64,000 bases of DNA from VEQN01 sp036405975 (lineage in GTDB: Bacteria; Patescibacteriota; Minisyncoccia; Phycocordibacterales; CAIZLB01). The notes under the pieces were generated by a model. It was not told where the DNA came from. It made no database searches and saw only the letters and a list, made by a program, of their open reading frames with translations. Shown one piece after another: positions 41,734 to 50,726 of this stretch; within the stretch, counting starts at the first letter, position 1; each line of letters starts with the position of its first letter. Both the position numbers and the translations under genes were made by a program. The DNA is taken from NCBI GenBank assembly GCA_036405975.1, contig DASWWM010000034.1:21406-85405 (forward strand), written 5' to 3'.

Positions 41734-41753
41734 ATGCGCGGATGTCCGCGCAT
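41734..41753 (+). terminator. Hairpin after the 650-residue protein gene
   Basis: ATGCGCGG atgt CCGCGCAT, followed by TTACTATT. The T-run is weak. Confidence 0.55.
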
Positions 41754-41790
41754 TTACTATTGCCATTAAAACCGCTACTATTGTCACATT

Positions 41791-43290
41791 ATGACAAATA
41801 CACCGACGAATTACCCTGAAAATACGATGGAAAAGCTCATTTCGCTCTCGAAGCGAAAAGGGTTCATCTACCAGGGGTCGGAGATTTACGGAGGACTCGC
41901 GGGAACGTGGGATTACGGACCGCTCGGAGTTGCCCTCAAGAACAATATCAAGAATATCTGGTGGAAAAGGTTCGTCCTCGACCGGGAAGACATGTACGGA
42001 GTCGATGCGGCAATCCTCATGAACCAGGAGGTGTGGAAGGCCAGCGGTCATGTCGGCGGTTTCTCTGATCCATTGGTCGAAGACCTGAAGACGAACAAGC
42101 GCTATCGAGCCGATCATCTCATTGAGGACTTTGCAGAAAAGAATCCTGCAGCGGGTGTCGATACAAAAGGAATGGGCCTTGCGTATATGGCCGAGGTCAT
42201 CAAGAACAATGGCATCAAGAGTCCCGAGGGAAATCCGCTTGGCGAGGTGCGACAGTTCAATATGATGTTCAAGACGAGCGTCGGCGCAATGCAGGACGAA
42301 GGATCTGTTTCATATCTTCGACCTGAGACTGCACAGGGAATGTTCGTAAACTTCAAGAATGTCGTCGACTCATTCCATCCGAAGCTTCCGTTCGGCCTTG
42401 CTCAGATCGGAAAGGCCTTCCGAAACGAGATCGCCCCGCGAGATTTCATTTTCCGAACGCGAGAGTTCGAACAGATGGAGATCGAGTATTTCATAAAGCC
42501 TCCGAAGAATGACGAAGACAAGGCATGGGAGGAGGTGTTCAATCATTTCAGGGAACAGGTCGTGGCATTCACGACCGACATCGGACTTAATCCGGCAAAG
42601 ATCCATGAGCTTGAGGTGGCCGGTGCTGACCGAGCTCACTACTCAAAGCGAACCATCGACTTCGAATTCGACTATACGTTTGGACGAAAAGAGCTGTACG
42701 GCCTTGCATACCGAACTGACTTCGACCTCGGCGCTCATATGAATGCGTCAAAGGCAGACCTCAGGTATTTCGAAGAGCAGTCAGAAGAGACTGATCCTGA
42801 AAAAAAGAAATACGTTGCGCATTGCATCGAGCCTTCATTCGGAGTTGACCGAACGGTGCTTGCGGTTCTTATGGATGCATACGCGGAGGATGAGCTCGGA
42901 GGCGAGCCGCGAGCTTTTATGAAATTCTCTCCGAAAGTCGCACCAGTTTTGGCTGCGGTTTCTCCGCTTCTCAAGAACAAGCCGCATCTCGTTGAGAAGG
43001 CGAGAGAGGTGTACGGATCTCTTCGAAAGGCATTTCCAGGACGAGTGGTGTTCGATGACAATGGAAATGTTGGAAAGCGATACCGACGACAGGATGAGAT
43101 CGGTACCCCGTTCTGCATCGTGATCGACTTCGATACGATCGAGGGTACAGATGAAAGCGGCCAGGACAAATACGACGACAATGGTCAACCACTTCTCAAT
43201 ACAGTAACCGTTCGACACCGAGATACAGGCGAACAGGTGCGAATGGGAATCTTCGAGGTCGAGGCGTACATCCGGGCTTCGCTTGCATAG
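41791..43290 (+). CDS. glyS: Glycyl-tRNA synthetase, eukaryote-like class II dimer
   Basis: 499 residues, the single-chain alpha2 type rather than the alpha2beta2 bacterial type. Landmarks: KRKGFIYQGSEIYGGLAGTW, FVLDREDMYGVD, LRPETAQGMFVNFKNVVDS (motif 2 region), REFEQMEIEYFIKP and GVDRTVLAVL (motif 3), with a C-terminal anticodon-binding domain (FDDNGNVGKRYRRQDEIGTP). A TACTAT box ends 9 nt before the ATG. Confidence 0.96.
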   Translation: MTNTPTNYPENTMEKLISLSKRKGFIYQGSEIYGGLAGTWDYGPLGVALKNNIKNIWWKRFVLDREDMYGVDAAILMNQEVWKASGHVGGFSDPLVEDLKTNKRYRADHLIEDFAEKNPAAGVDTKGMGLAYMAEVIKNNGIKSPEGNPLGEVRQFNMMFKTSVGAMQDEGSVSYLRPETAQGMFVNFKNVVDSFHPKLPFGLAQIGKAFRNEIAPRDFIFRTREFEQMEIEYFIKPPKNDEDKAWEEVFNHFREQVVAFTTDIGLNPAKIHELEVAGADRAHYSKRTIDFEFDYTFGRKELYGLAYRTDFDLGAHMNASKADLRYFEEQSEETDPEKKKYVAHCIEPSFGVDRTVLAVLMDAYAEDELGGEPRAFMKFSPKVAPVLAAVSPLLKNKPHLVEKAREVYGSLRKAFPGRVVFDDNGNVGKRYRRQDEIGTPFCIVIDFDTIEGTDESGQDKYDDNGQPLLNTVTVRHRDTGEQVRMGIFEVEAYIRASLA

Positions 43291-43317
43291 CCCGAGAGTC
43301 TCATCAGAAGAAGCTTG

Positions 43318-43345
43318 AGAAAAAGCCCTGAAAGAGGCTTTTTAT
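43318..43345 (+). terminator. Terminator of glyS
   Basis: AAAAAGCC ctgaaaga GGCTTTTTATG. Confidence 0.75.
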
Positions 43346-43406
43346 GTATCTGCTTGCATTCTGTCGTCCTGTAGAGATAGACTGTGAATGGAAAGGATAT
43401 TTGATT

Positions 43407-43625
43407 ATGGGCTTTTCACCACGCAAGGACCCGAGGGCAAGCTGCCCCATTTCAGGCATGAGGAACGATGCCTACGAAATCCCTCTCGAGACACTTTCTC
43501 AGGAGGAGCAGAAAGAGGAACAAAGAATCTTGTCTGAAGAGACACAGGATTTGTTTAAGAGGATCGGTGTCATGCCCTTGGGGGTTGGCACGGCTTCGTT
43601 AGCAAATTCAACCGAGTCCGCATGA
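43407..43625 (+). CDS. Small acidic protein, unknown
   Basis: 72 residues from MGFSPRKDPRASCP, charged, with an acidic middle (LSQEEQKEEQRILSEETQDL). AAAGGA lies upstream at a reasonable distance. No family recognised. A terminator follows directly, supporting a real transcription unit. Confidence 0.5.
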   Translation: MGFSPRKDPRASCPISGMRNDAYEIPLETLSQEEQKEEQRILSEETQDLFKRIGVMPLGVGTASLANSTESA

Positions 43626-43635
43626 ACGCGGTCGG

Positions 43636-43664
43636 CCGCCCCTTTTCGAAGGGGCGGTTTTTTA
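43636..43664 (+). terminator. Terminator of the small acidic protein gene
   Basis: CCGCCCCTTTTCGAAGGGGCGG followed by TTTTTT. Confidence 0.88.
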
Positions 43665-43720
43665 ATTTGTAAAGTTAGTAAGTCTCTGGCACTCCGCTGC
43701 TTGCTCGAATGATAAGAAAT

Positions 43721-43765
43721 GCGCCCGCCCTCAATGTTTGCAAAATCTGTGGGCGGGCGTATATT
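43721..43765 (+). promoter_or_regulatory. Promoter of the M16 peptidase gene overlapped by a GC-rich hairpin
   Basis: TTGCAA (-35), 16-nt spacer, TATATT at 43760-43765, 6 nt before the ATG at 43772. The arms CGCCCGCCC (43722) and GGGCGGGCG (43751) form a 9-bp inverted repeat that spans the -35 box and ends at the -10 box. Confidence 0.55.
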
Positions 43766-43771
43766 TTGTCC

Positions 43772-45064
43772 ATGCCAAAAACCCCTACATTCCACAAAGA
43801 AAAGCTCAAGAACGGACTCCGATTCATCCATGTTCCGCTTGAGACAACCGAAACGGTCCTGGCCATGGTTCTCGTGGGAACGGGCGCTGACTACGAATCA
43901 AAAGCCGAGAATGGCCTCGCACATTTCCTTGAGCATATGTGTTTCAAGGGAACGGCAAAGCGGCCTAATGCGAAAGGTATCGCCCTCGAGTTCGACAATA
44001 TCGGCGCTGACTACAATGCCTTCACCGGAAGGTCTCATACCGGATACTATGCGCGAGCGCACAAGAAGCATGCATCTAAGATCATCGAGATGGTTTCTGA
44101 CATTTATCTGAACTCGACGTTTCCGGAAGCCGAGATAGAAAAGGAGAAAGGCGTGATCATTCAGGAAATCAATATGTACATGGACGATCCGCAGTTCCGC
44201 GTTTCAAGGCTTGCTACAGTTCAGCTTTACGGTGACCAGCCGGCAGGAAGGGAAATAGCCGGCACGAAGGAGACGGTATCTTCTTTCACAAGAAAAGATA
44301 TCGTTCGGTATTACGATGACCAGTACTCAGCGAAAAACACCGTGGTTGTGATTGCCGGAAACATAAAGAGGACGCAGGCAAAGTCTCAAGTGGAGAAGTT
44401 GTTTAAAGGCTTGAATCCGGGCAAAGTGGCAAAGCGGCCTATTACAAAAGTGAACCAGGACAAGCCGAATGTCGCACTTGAGTTTCGGGAGACTGACCAG
44501 ACACATCTTATTCTCACTTTCAGGGCGATGGGATATCTCGACAAGAGGAATCCAGCCGCTCGCTCACTTGCCATGGCTCTTGGATCCGGGATGAGCTCTC
44601 GGCTCTTCCAAAAAATGCGTGAGGAGCTCGGCATCTGCTATTACATCAATGCTGGACTCCATGCCCGACATGATGTGGGCGAATTCGTCATAACGGCTGG
44701 CGTGGCAAATGACAGGGTGAATGAGGCACTGGAGGGCATCATCGACGAGCTGAAAAACGTAAGCAAGAATGGCATCGAACAGGCCGAGCTGGAAAAAGTG
44801 AAGGAAGGGAGACTTTCAAGTCTCGTGCTCCATCTTGAGACGACTGAAGACTATGCAGATTTCTATGCAAAGCAGGAGATCCTTAAGGGTAAGATCGAGC
44901 TGCCAAAGGACAGGATCAAGGAAATAGAAGGTGTGACGCTCAAGTCGGTAAATACGCTGGCAAAGGACATTTTCAGCCCTGAAAAGGCAAATCTTGCCGT
45001 TCTGGGACCCTTCTCCGAGTCAAAAAAGAAGGAGTTCATGAAGATCCTATCAAGTCTTAGTTAG
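43772..45064 (+). CDS. M16 family zinc peptidase (processing-peptidase-like)
   Basis: 430 residues from MPKTPTFHKE. The inverted zinc motif HFLEH (HxxEH) stands in GLAHFLEHMCFKGT, with the distal Glu in EIEKEKGVIIQEI; the C-terminal half lacks it, as in family M16B. It resembles mitochondrial processing peptidase beta and bacterial PqqL/YmxG types. Soluble, no signal peptide seen. Substrate unknown. Confidence 0.9.
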   Translation: MPKTPTFHKEKLKNGLRFIHVPLETTETVLAMVLVGTGADYESKAENGLAHFLEHMCFKGTAKRPNAKGIALEFDNIGADYNAFTGRSHTGYYARAHKKHASKIIEMVSDIYLNSTFPEAEIEKEKGVIIQEINMYMDDPQFRVSRLATVQLYGDQPAGREIAGTKETVSSFTRKDIVRYYDDQYSAKNTVVVIAGNIKRTQAKSQVEKLFKGLNPGKVAKRPITKVNQDKPNVALEFRETDQTHLILTFRAMGYLDKRNPAARSLAMALGSGMSSRLFQKMREELGICYYINAGLHARHDVGEFVITAGVANDRVNEALEGIIDELKNVSKNGIEQAELEKVKEGRLSSLVLHLETTEDYADFYAKQEILKGKIELPKDRIKEIEGVTLKSVNTLAKDIFSPEKANLAVLGPFSESKKKEFMKILSSLS

Positions 45065-45092
45065 GCCTTGCGTTTTGTGATATTCTGTAGGC

Positions 45093-46205
45093 ATGTCAAG
45101 CAAGGGTTCATCTCCTCTAAAGAACGAATTCGGCGAGCAGAAAGTCATCCTCAATGTCAGCATGGGGACGCTCTTCAAGATTGCCTGCTTCGCGCTCGGC
45201 GCATACTTGCTCTACGAGCTTCGAGGCCTCGCCCTCGTCATCCTCTCGGCGGTCGTCATCGCATCGGTCATTGAGCCGGGCATCAGGTTCCTGGTCAGAA
45301 GGGGAATCCAGCGAGTCTTCTCAGCGACAATCATGTATCTTGCCATTTTCAGCTTCATCGGCGTGATGGTCTCATTCGTCCTGCCTCCGCTCTTCAGCGA
45401 AACCATATCTGCCATCAATGGCTTGCCGAAATACGTGAAGACCATCGATGTTCTGAATCCGCTTAATGCAGAAACGCTCCGAAGCGTTCGAACCTTCTTT
45501 CCTGATCTTCCAAGCACCATCTCGGTCGGAGACCTTGGTGGAATGATGACGAACGCCGTCTCCAACTTCTCAGGCGGACTTTTTGATACGGTCGCCGGGT
45601 TCTTCGGCGGCATCGTCAGCCTCATTCTCGTGGTGGTCATCTCTTTCTATCTGTCTGTTAGAAATGACGGGGTAGGGGAATTCCTCGCGGTCATTACTCC
45701 TCTTAAGCATGAGAAATACGTGCGTGGCCTCTGGCTCCGGTCACAGCATAAGATTGGCAAGTGGATGCAGGGACAGCTCGTTCTTGCGCTCGGTGTCGGA
45801 ATTATCACATACTGTGCGCTTCTCGTTGCGGGCATTCCGCATCCTCTTCTTCTCGCATTCGTTGCCATGATATTCGAACTCATCCCAATCATCGGAGCGA
45901 CGCTCGCTGCAATCCCGGCATTCTTCCTTGCGACGCTCAGTGGCGGTTTCGGACTCGGCCTTATCGTTATCGCCATCTATGTAGTCATCCAGCAAATCGA
46001 AGCGCATATCCTTTACCCGCTTGTAGTCAAGAAGGTCATCGGCATACCGCCGCTCCTTGTTATCATTGCCCTTGTCGCAGGTGCTCAGCTCGCAGGGCTC
46101 GTCGGCGTACTTCTTGCCGTGCCGCTTTCGGTGGCACTTATGGAATTCATTAATGATGTTGAGAAAAGAAAGCGGTTTGTTGTCGAAGGGGAGGAGGCAA
46201 AATAG
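45093..46205 (+). CDS. AI-2E family (PerM-like) transporter
   Basis: 370 residues with about seven membrane helices. The family pattern is visible: SAVVIASVIEPGIRFLVRRG, VVISFYLSVRNDGV, the long GKWMQGQLVLALGVGIITYCAL and FELIPIIGATLAAIPAFFLA, ending PLVVKKVIGIPPLLVI. Members export various substrates; the AI-2 link holds for few of them. TGATATTCT ends 6 nt before the ATG. Confidence 0.88.
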   Translation: MSSKGSSPLKNEFGEQKVILNVSMGTLFKIACFALGAYLLYELRGLALVILSAVVIASVIEPGIRFLVRRGIQRVFSATIMYLAIFSFIGVMVSFVLPPLFSETISAINGLPKYVKTIDVLNPLNAETLRSVRTFFPDLPSTISVGDLGGMMTNAVSNFSGGLFDTVAGFFGGIVSLILVVVISFYLSVRNDGVGEFLAVITPLKHEKYVRGLWLRSQHKIGKWMQGQLVLALGVGIITYCALLVAGIPHPLLLAFVAMIFELIPIIGATLAAIPAFFLATLSGGFGLGLIVIAIYVVIQQIEAHILYPLVVKKVIGIPPLLVIIALVAGAQLAGLVGVLLAVPLSVALMEFINDVEKRKRFVVEGEEAK

Positions 46206-46258
46206 GATTTTTTGACTTTCTTGCTAGAAGCTATAAGGTATTAAGAATATAATCAGCC

Positions 46259-47710
46259 ATGAAAAAGACCTTCTACATAACGACTACTTTGCCTTACGTT
46301 AATGCCGAACCACATGTCGGCTTTGCGACTGAGATCATCAGGGCTGATGCTATCGCTCGAGCAAAGAAGCTCCAGGGCTTTGAGGTTTTTTTCAACACTG
46401 GAACTGACGAGCATGGCCAGAAACTGTATGAAGGTGCCATCAAGGAAGGGAAGGATACCCAGGACTACGTCGATTTTTATGCAAAGAGGTTCCGAGACCT
46501 GACGCCGATTCTCGGCATTTCTGAGGATGTGCATTTCATACGAACGACCGACGAGCATCACAAGAAAGCCGCCCAGGAGTTTTGGAAGCGATGTGACCAG
46601 AACGGATACATCTATAAGAAAAACTATGAAGCGAAGTATTGCGTAGGCTGCGAGCTTGAGAAGACTGACTCTGAGCTTGTCGATGGCCGATGCCCGATTC
46701 ATCCCGGCAAGGAACTCGAGATACGAAGCGAGGAAAACTATTTCTTCAAATGGAGCGCTTTCGGAGACAAGCTCCTCGCTTTGTACGAACAGAATCCGAC
46801 TCTTGTCGTGCCTGACTTCAGATTCAATGAGATCAAGGCATTCGTCGAAAGGGGGCTCCAGGACTTCAGCATTTCGCGGCTCAAGAGCAAGATGTCATGG
46901 GGCATTCCGGTTCCGAGCGATGAAGACCATGTCATGTACGTATGGTTCGATGCCTTGGTAAATTACATCTCGACGCTCGGATGGCCTGAAAGCGAAGGCG
47001 ACGCATCTGGGGAATTTGAGAAGTTCTGGAAGAATGGAACTCCTGTTCAGTATTGCGGAAAAGACAATCTCCGACAGCAGTCAGCAATGTGGCAGGCAAT
47101 GCTTATGGCAGCAGGCCTTCCTCCGACCAACAAGATCATCATCAACGGTTTTCTTACAGGTGAAGGGGGCATAAAGATGTCTAAGTCGATTGGAAATGTG
47201 GTAAGCCCATACGATGCCGTCGAGCAGTTTGGAACTGAAGCGCTGCGATACTTCTGCCTCGCAGAACTGTCTTCATTCGAAGACAGCCCATTCACAATGG
47301 AGCGACTCAAGGACTCATACAATGCAAAGCTTGCAAACGGTATCGGAAACCTCACGAGTCGAATCATGAAAATGGCAGAGACTCATCTTCCGGGTCCGGT
47401 GGATGTTACTGCTCAGGCTTTGTCTGACGAATATTTCGCACTCTTTGATGCGTACGATTTCGTAAAACTCACTCAGTATATTTGGTCGCATGTTCAGGGG
47501 CTGGATGCATTCATCCAAGAACAGAAGCCATTCTCTGTCGTAAAGACCGACAAGGAGGCAGGCGTCGCTCTCATCCAGGAACTCGTCGGCAAGCTCTATG
47601 CCATCGGTCTTATGCTTGAACCAATTCTCCCTGATACATCAAGAAAGATTAAAGAGCTTGTGAAGGAAAATAAGATGCCGGCTGAGCCGCTTTTCTTGAG
47701 AAAAGAATAA
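46259..47710 (+). CDS. metG: Methionyl-tRNA synthetase lacking the C-terminal tRNA-binding domain
   Basis: 483 residues. Class Ia landmarks: TTLPYVNAEPHVGFATEIIRA (HIGH as HVGF), zinc site CVGCELEKTD and CPIHPG, VWFDALVNYISTLG, and GGIKMSKSIGNVVSPYD (KMSKS). It ends after the anticodon-binding helix bundle. The EMAPII-type OB domain found at the end of many MetG proteins is missing; a free copy is encoded at 6155. TATAAT ends 5 nt before the ATG. Confidence 0.96.
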   Translation: MKKTFYITTTLPYVNAEPHVGFATEIIRADAIARAKKLQGFEVFFNTGTDEHGQKLYEGAIKEGKDTQDYVDFYAKRFRDLTPILGISEDVHFIRTTDEHHKKAAQEFWKRCDQNGYIYKKNYEAKYCVGCELEKTDSELVDGRCPIHPGKELEIRSEENYFFKWSAFGDKLLALYEQNPTLVVPDFRFNEIKAFVERGLQDFSISRLKSKMSWGIPVPSDEDHVMYVWFDALVNYISTLGWPESEGDASGEFEKFWKNGTPVQYCGKDNLRQQSAMWQAMLMAAGLPPTNKIIINGFLTGEGGIKMSKSIGNVVSPYDAVEQFGTEALRYFCLAELSSFEDSPFTMERLKDSYNAKLANGIGNLTSRIMKMAETHLPGPVDVTAQALSDEYFALFDAYDFVKLTQYIWSHVQGLDAFIQEQKPFSVVKTDKEAGVALIQELVGKLYAIGLMLEPILPDTSRKIKELVKENKMPAEPLFLRKE

Positions 47711-47761
47711 TCATTCTCGATTTTATCCCGTCTTCATCCTGAATGGGTAAGATGGTCAAAC

Positions 47762-48169
47762 ATGCTGGACGAATCTTCGGAATTGTATGATTTATGGAAC
47801 ATTCAGAAGAAGATCATATCGCTCCGGTCCGGTAAAGGCGTATTTTTTAAGCCCGGGGAAGTTTGGTGGTCTCATTTTGGACAGAATGTAGGCAATGAAT
47901 CAAGTGGCAAAGGATCCGGGTTTTCTCGTCCTGTTCTCATCTTAAAAAAGCTGAACAGTTCCAGCTGCATATGTCTGCCAATTACAACAAAAGAAAAGAA
48001 TGGCGATTGGTATTGCGAGGTCAGCTTTAAGGACCAACCGAGATGAGTAATGCTTCATCAGATACGAATACTGAGCTCCGGGCGTCTTCAGCGAAGGATC
48101 CTTTCGTTAGCCTCGGTTGAGTTCTCTGAAGTAAAAAAGAAGCTCAAGCGTTTGCTCGAGCTTCTTTAG
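47762..48169 (+). pseudogene. PemK/MazF-family toxin gene interrupted by an in-frame TGA
   Basis: The first 94 codons give a CPR-type PemK/MazF: LYDLWNIQKKII, FFKPGEVWWSHFGQNVGNES, GFSRPVLILKKLN, ICLPITTKEK. A TGA at 48044 stops it before the C-terminal motif. The same frame then continues with VMLHQIRILSSGRLQRR and FSEVKKKLKRLLELL to a TAG at 48167, which is the expected end of the family (V-L-x-Q-I-R-x-x-x-x-x-R-L). So one codon breaks the gene, probably CGA to TGA. No antitoxin gene is apparent. Confidence 0.75.
48136..48168 (+). terminator. Terminator lying inside the end of the toxin frame
   Basis: AAGAAGCTCAAGC gttt GCTCGAGCTTCTTT: the last codons of the intact reading frame form the hairpin and the T-run. 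Confidence 0.75.
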
Positions 48170-48265
48170 ATCATCACCCGGATTTCCCGGGATCGGTGGG
48201 TTTCCCCGTAACTTCCATATAATATAAAAAACGAAATCTCGTGTCAAACTTGGTCCGATTCAACA

Positions 48266-48306
48266 TAAAATATCCGGTCGACACGCGCTTTGCGGTCGAC
48301 CGGATC
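48266..48306 (-). terminator. Terminator of the 96-residue membrane protein gene
   Basis: ATCCGGTCGAC/GTCGACCGGAT with a 12-nt loop, followed by ATTTTATG on the minus strand. Confidence 0.75.
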
Positions 48307-48330
48307 TGTTTGCGACAACGTCCGTTGCTA

Positions 48331-48621
48331 TCAGTGGGTATGCCTTGCCTCAATGTATGAGATTTCGGCATTGATTTGCTCAACTTTTGTCAGAAGTAAG
48401 AAAACGAATCCGCTCAGGGAATACCAGGCATATAATGCCTTTGTCCTGTGGCGGCGAAGCCTTTTGTTGCGGTCATTTTCCCATTGACGGTGCAATGCGG
48501 CAGCGTATATGCCGACAAGCCACCAGATCATGATTGCGACCATGAGCGGAGCGTCGCCGGTGACGATGCCATTGATCAGGAGTCCAAGAACGATAAAAGA
48601 TAGGATGTTCATGAATTTCAT
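48331..48621 (-). CDS. Small three-TM membrane protein, unknown
   Basis: 96 residues: hydrophobic segments about 5-22, 26-44 and 66-80, with a basic stretch between (RQWENDRNKRLRRHRTK). No family recognised. It is followed on the minus strand by a good terminator. From 48622 to 48788 there is no gene; only the TatD promoter is seen there. Confidence 0.55.
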   Translation of the reverse strand: MKFMNILSFIVLGLLINGIVTGDAPLMVAIMIWWLVGIYAAALHRQWENDRNKRLRRHRTKALYAWYSLSGFVFLLLTKVEQINAEISYIEARHTH

Positions 48622-48788
48622 GGCTTAGACGGCTAGACGAATGACACCATGCCATTTGTGCAGCCTCCTAAGTCAGATAATTAGATCCACACCCCTTCTC
48701 TTGCCGAATTTAATGAGCTCTAGGAAAATAATACGCCCGTCATGTCTCAAGTCAATGGATTTTGCCACCGTGGTATAATCGAGGCATT

Positions 48789-49604
48789 ATGGAAAAAACT
48801 GCTTCTCCCGAATACATAGACGTTCATGCCCATGTGAATTTTCCAGACTACGATGCCGACCGTGACGAAGTCATTTCGCGCTCGCTCGATGCCGGTACGT
48901 GGCTCATAAACGTCGGTACCTCGCTCGCGACTTCCCAAAAGATAGTCGAGATCGCAGAGCGATACGAACAGGGAGTGTACGCGATAGTCGGCCTTCATCC
49001 GACGCATGTCGAAGAGGAGCGGTTTGACATTGTGGCATTTGAAAAGCTTGTGGCACACCCGAAAACTGTCGGAGTGGGGGAATGCGGCATCGATCTATTC
49101 AGGCTTCCTGAAGAACTCAACAATGAGATTGATCGGGCACGTGTCTATAAGAATCAGGAGGAGGATTTCCTCAAGCAGATCGACCTCGCTGTCAAATACG
49201 ACAAGCCGGTCATGATCCATGCTCGTGAGTCATATCAGGACATTTTAAAAGTACTTGATGCTGCCTTCATAACGCATGGGGCAAAATTGAGAGGGAATGC
49301 ACATTTCTTTGCCGGGTCCATCGAGGAGGCAAAGGCATTCCTCGACAGGGGGTTTACGGTCTCGTTCACAGGAGTCATCACCTTCGCTGCCCAGTATCGG
49401 GAGCTTGTTAAATGGGTGCCTCTGGACCGGATGCTTTCCGAGACGGACTGCCCGTTCGTGACGCCTGTGCCGTTCCGGGGCAAGAGAAATGAACCGCTCT
49501 ACGTCCAGGAAGTGGTCAAAAAGATAGCTGAAATCAAGGAATTGCCAATCGAGGAGGTCAAAAAGGCCTTGTTGGACAATGCCCGGAGGCAGTTTGGCAT
49601 CTAG
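48789..49604 (+). CDS. TatD family metal-dependent DNase
   Basis: 271 residues from MEKTASPEYIDVHAHVNF. Metal ligands of the TIM-barrel hydrolase are visible: HAH near the N-terminus, GLHPTHVEE, VGECGIDLF, PVMIHARES and the late SETDCPFVTPVPFRGKRNEP. TatD proteins have 3'-5' exonuclease activity and D-aminoacyl hydrolase relatives. TATAAT ends 9 nt before the ATG. Confidence 0.9.
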   Translation: MEKTASPEYIDVHAHVNFPDYDADRDEVISRSLDAGTWLINVGTSLATSQKIVEIAERYEQGVYAIVGLHPTHVEEERFDIVAFEKLVAHPKTVGVGECGIDLFRLPEELNNEIDRARVYKNQEEDFLKQIDLAVKYDKPVMIHARESYQDILKVLDAAFITHGAKLRGNAHFFAGSIEEAKAFLDRGFTVSFTGVITFAAQYRELVKWVPLDRMLSETDCPFVTPVPFRGKRNEPLYVQEVVKKIAEIKELPIEEVKKALLDNARRQFGI

Positions 49605-49681
49605 TCCGTCTGGCTGGGAGCCCTGCATTTCCGGGATTCTTTCTGCATTGGCCAGAGGTCAAAATACGGCTTAAAATAGGC

Positions 49682-49710
49682 TTGCTTTACCAGTAAAGCT
49701 GTGGTAATCT
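49682..49710 (+). promoter_or_regulatory. Promoter of rpsF-ssb-rpsR
   Basis: TTGCTT (49682-49687), 17-nt spacer, TAATCT (49705-49710). The rpsF ATG is 6 nt further, so the start codon is probably the transcription start. Confidence 0.7.
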
Positions 49711-49716
49711 GTCCGC

Positions 49717-50202
49717 ATGACAGAAAATAATAATAAACAGCATGAGCGACAGGATGGAGTCAACGTTTACGAACTTGGCTTCCATTTTGTTCCAACTCTT
49801 TCCGAAGACGAAGTTGCGGTTCAGTTCTCGCACCTAAAATCTTTGATTGAAAAGAAAGGGGGTACGTTCATTTCCGAGGAGACACCTCGAATGATTAATC
49901 TCGCTTACGAAATTACAAAGACGGTAAAGGCACAGAAGAAGCATTATTCAACATCTTATTTCGGATGGGTTAAGTTCGAACTCAACTCTTCTGAAATCAA
50001 CGGTCTCGACAAGGATGCGAAGAACTTCGAGCCGATGCTCCGACATATCCTCATTGCGACAGTGCGAGAGAACACTATGAGCGTTCCTCGAGATGCGGCT
50101 AAGAAGGAAACAAAGGGGGCTTCTTCAGAAGAAGCGACTGGAAATCAGGCTGCAGGTGAATCACAGTCTGACAAACCGGCTGACGGGTCGGTACAAGAAT
50201 AA
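49717..50202 (+). CDS. rpsF: 30S ribosomal protein S6
   Basis: 161 residues. The S6 fold lies at about 17-125: YELGFHFVPTLSEDEVAVQF, INLAYEITKTVKAQKKHY, FEPMLRHILIATVRENT. Both ends carry extra low-complexity tails (N-terminal 15 residues, C-terminal acidic/Ser/Gly 30). S6 pairs with S18 on 16S rRNA; the operon order rpsF-ssb-rpsR is the classical one. Confidence 0.93.
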   Translation: MTENNNKQHERQDGVNVYELGFHFVPTLSEDEVAVQFSHLKSLIEKKGGTFISEETPRMINLAYEITKTVKAQKKHYSTSYFGWVKFELNSSEINGLDKDAKNFEPMLRHILIATVRENTMSVPRDAAKKETKGASSEEATGNQAAGESQSDKPADGSVQE

Positions 50203-50207
50203 TAATC

Positions 50208-50708
50208 ATGTATCTAAACAAAGCGTTCATTATCGGCAATTTAACAAGGGATCCGGAATTGAAATCACTTCCGTCTGGAATGCGAGTCGTATCATTCTCA
50301 ATGGCGACTAACCGAGTCTGGAAGGACCAGAACGGCGTAAAGCAGGAAAGCGCTGACTATCACAATGTTGTGGTATTCGGACGACAGGCAGAGACGGTGG
50401 CCCAGTACATGAAAAAGGGCAGCTCGGTCTTTGTCGAAGGAAGGATGCAGACGCGATCGTGGGACGGTCAGGATGGAAAGAAGCAGTACAGGACGGAAGT
50501 CGTAGCAGACAGAGTCCAGTTCGGCTCGTCGTCTCGACCTGAAGGCGGATCTTCACGACCGTACGGAGGATCATCCGAAGGAGGAAGCTCAGCTTCTCGG
50601 CCAGCGGCACCAAAGCCGGCGGCACAGCAGGCAGCTGACCCTCTCGACTCGATGCCTTCCATGGATTACCCAGAAGAAGAAATCAACCCGGAAGACATTC
50701 CATTCTAA
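50208..50708 (+). CDS. ssb: Single-stranded DNA-binding protein
   Basis: 166 residues: OB fold to about 110 (LNKAFIIGNLTRDPELKSLP, VVSFSMATNRVWKDQNGVKQ, FVEGRMQTRSWDGQDGKKQY), a Gly/Ser/Pro-rich linker, and the acidic tip ending NPEDIPF, the partner-binding tail. Starts 5 nt after rpsF. Confidence 0.96.
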   Translation: MYLNKAFIIGNLTRDPELKSLPSGMRVVSFSMATNRVWKDQNGVKQESADYHNVVVFGRQAETVAQYMKKGSSVFVEGRMQTRSWDGQDGKKQYRTEVVADRVQFGSSSRPEGGSSRPYGGSSEGGSSASRPAAPKPAAQQAADPLDSMPSMDYPEEEINPEDIPF

Positions 50709-50726
50709 ACAACTCACTATAAAATC

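Noticed and set aside
47762..48169. TGA as a sense codon (Gracilibacteria-type code) to explain the PemK frame
   Set aside because: TGA ends several intact genes here: the last pil gene (9245), the HhH-GPD-like gene (10392), PAP2 (17391), recO (39733) and NUDIX (53473). An isolated nonsense change is simpler.
48174..48383. Minus-strand open frame of 69 codons
   Set aside because: It crosses the terminator hairpin of the neighbouring minus-strand gene, overlaps that gene's end and shows no family pattern.
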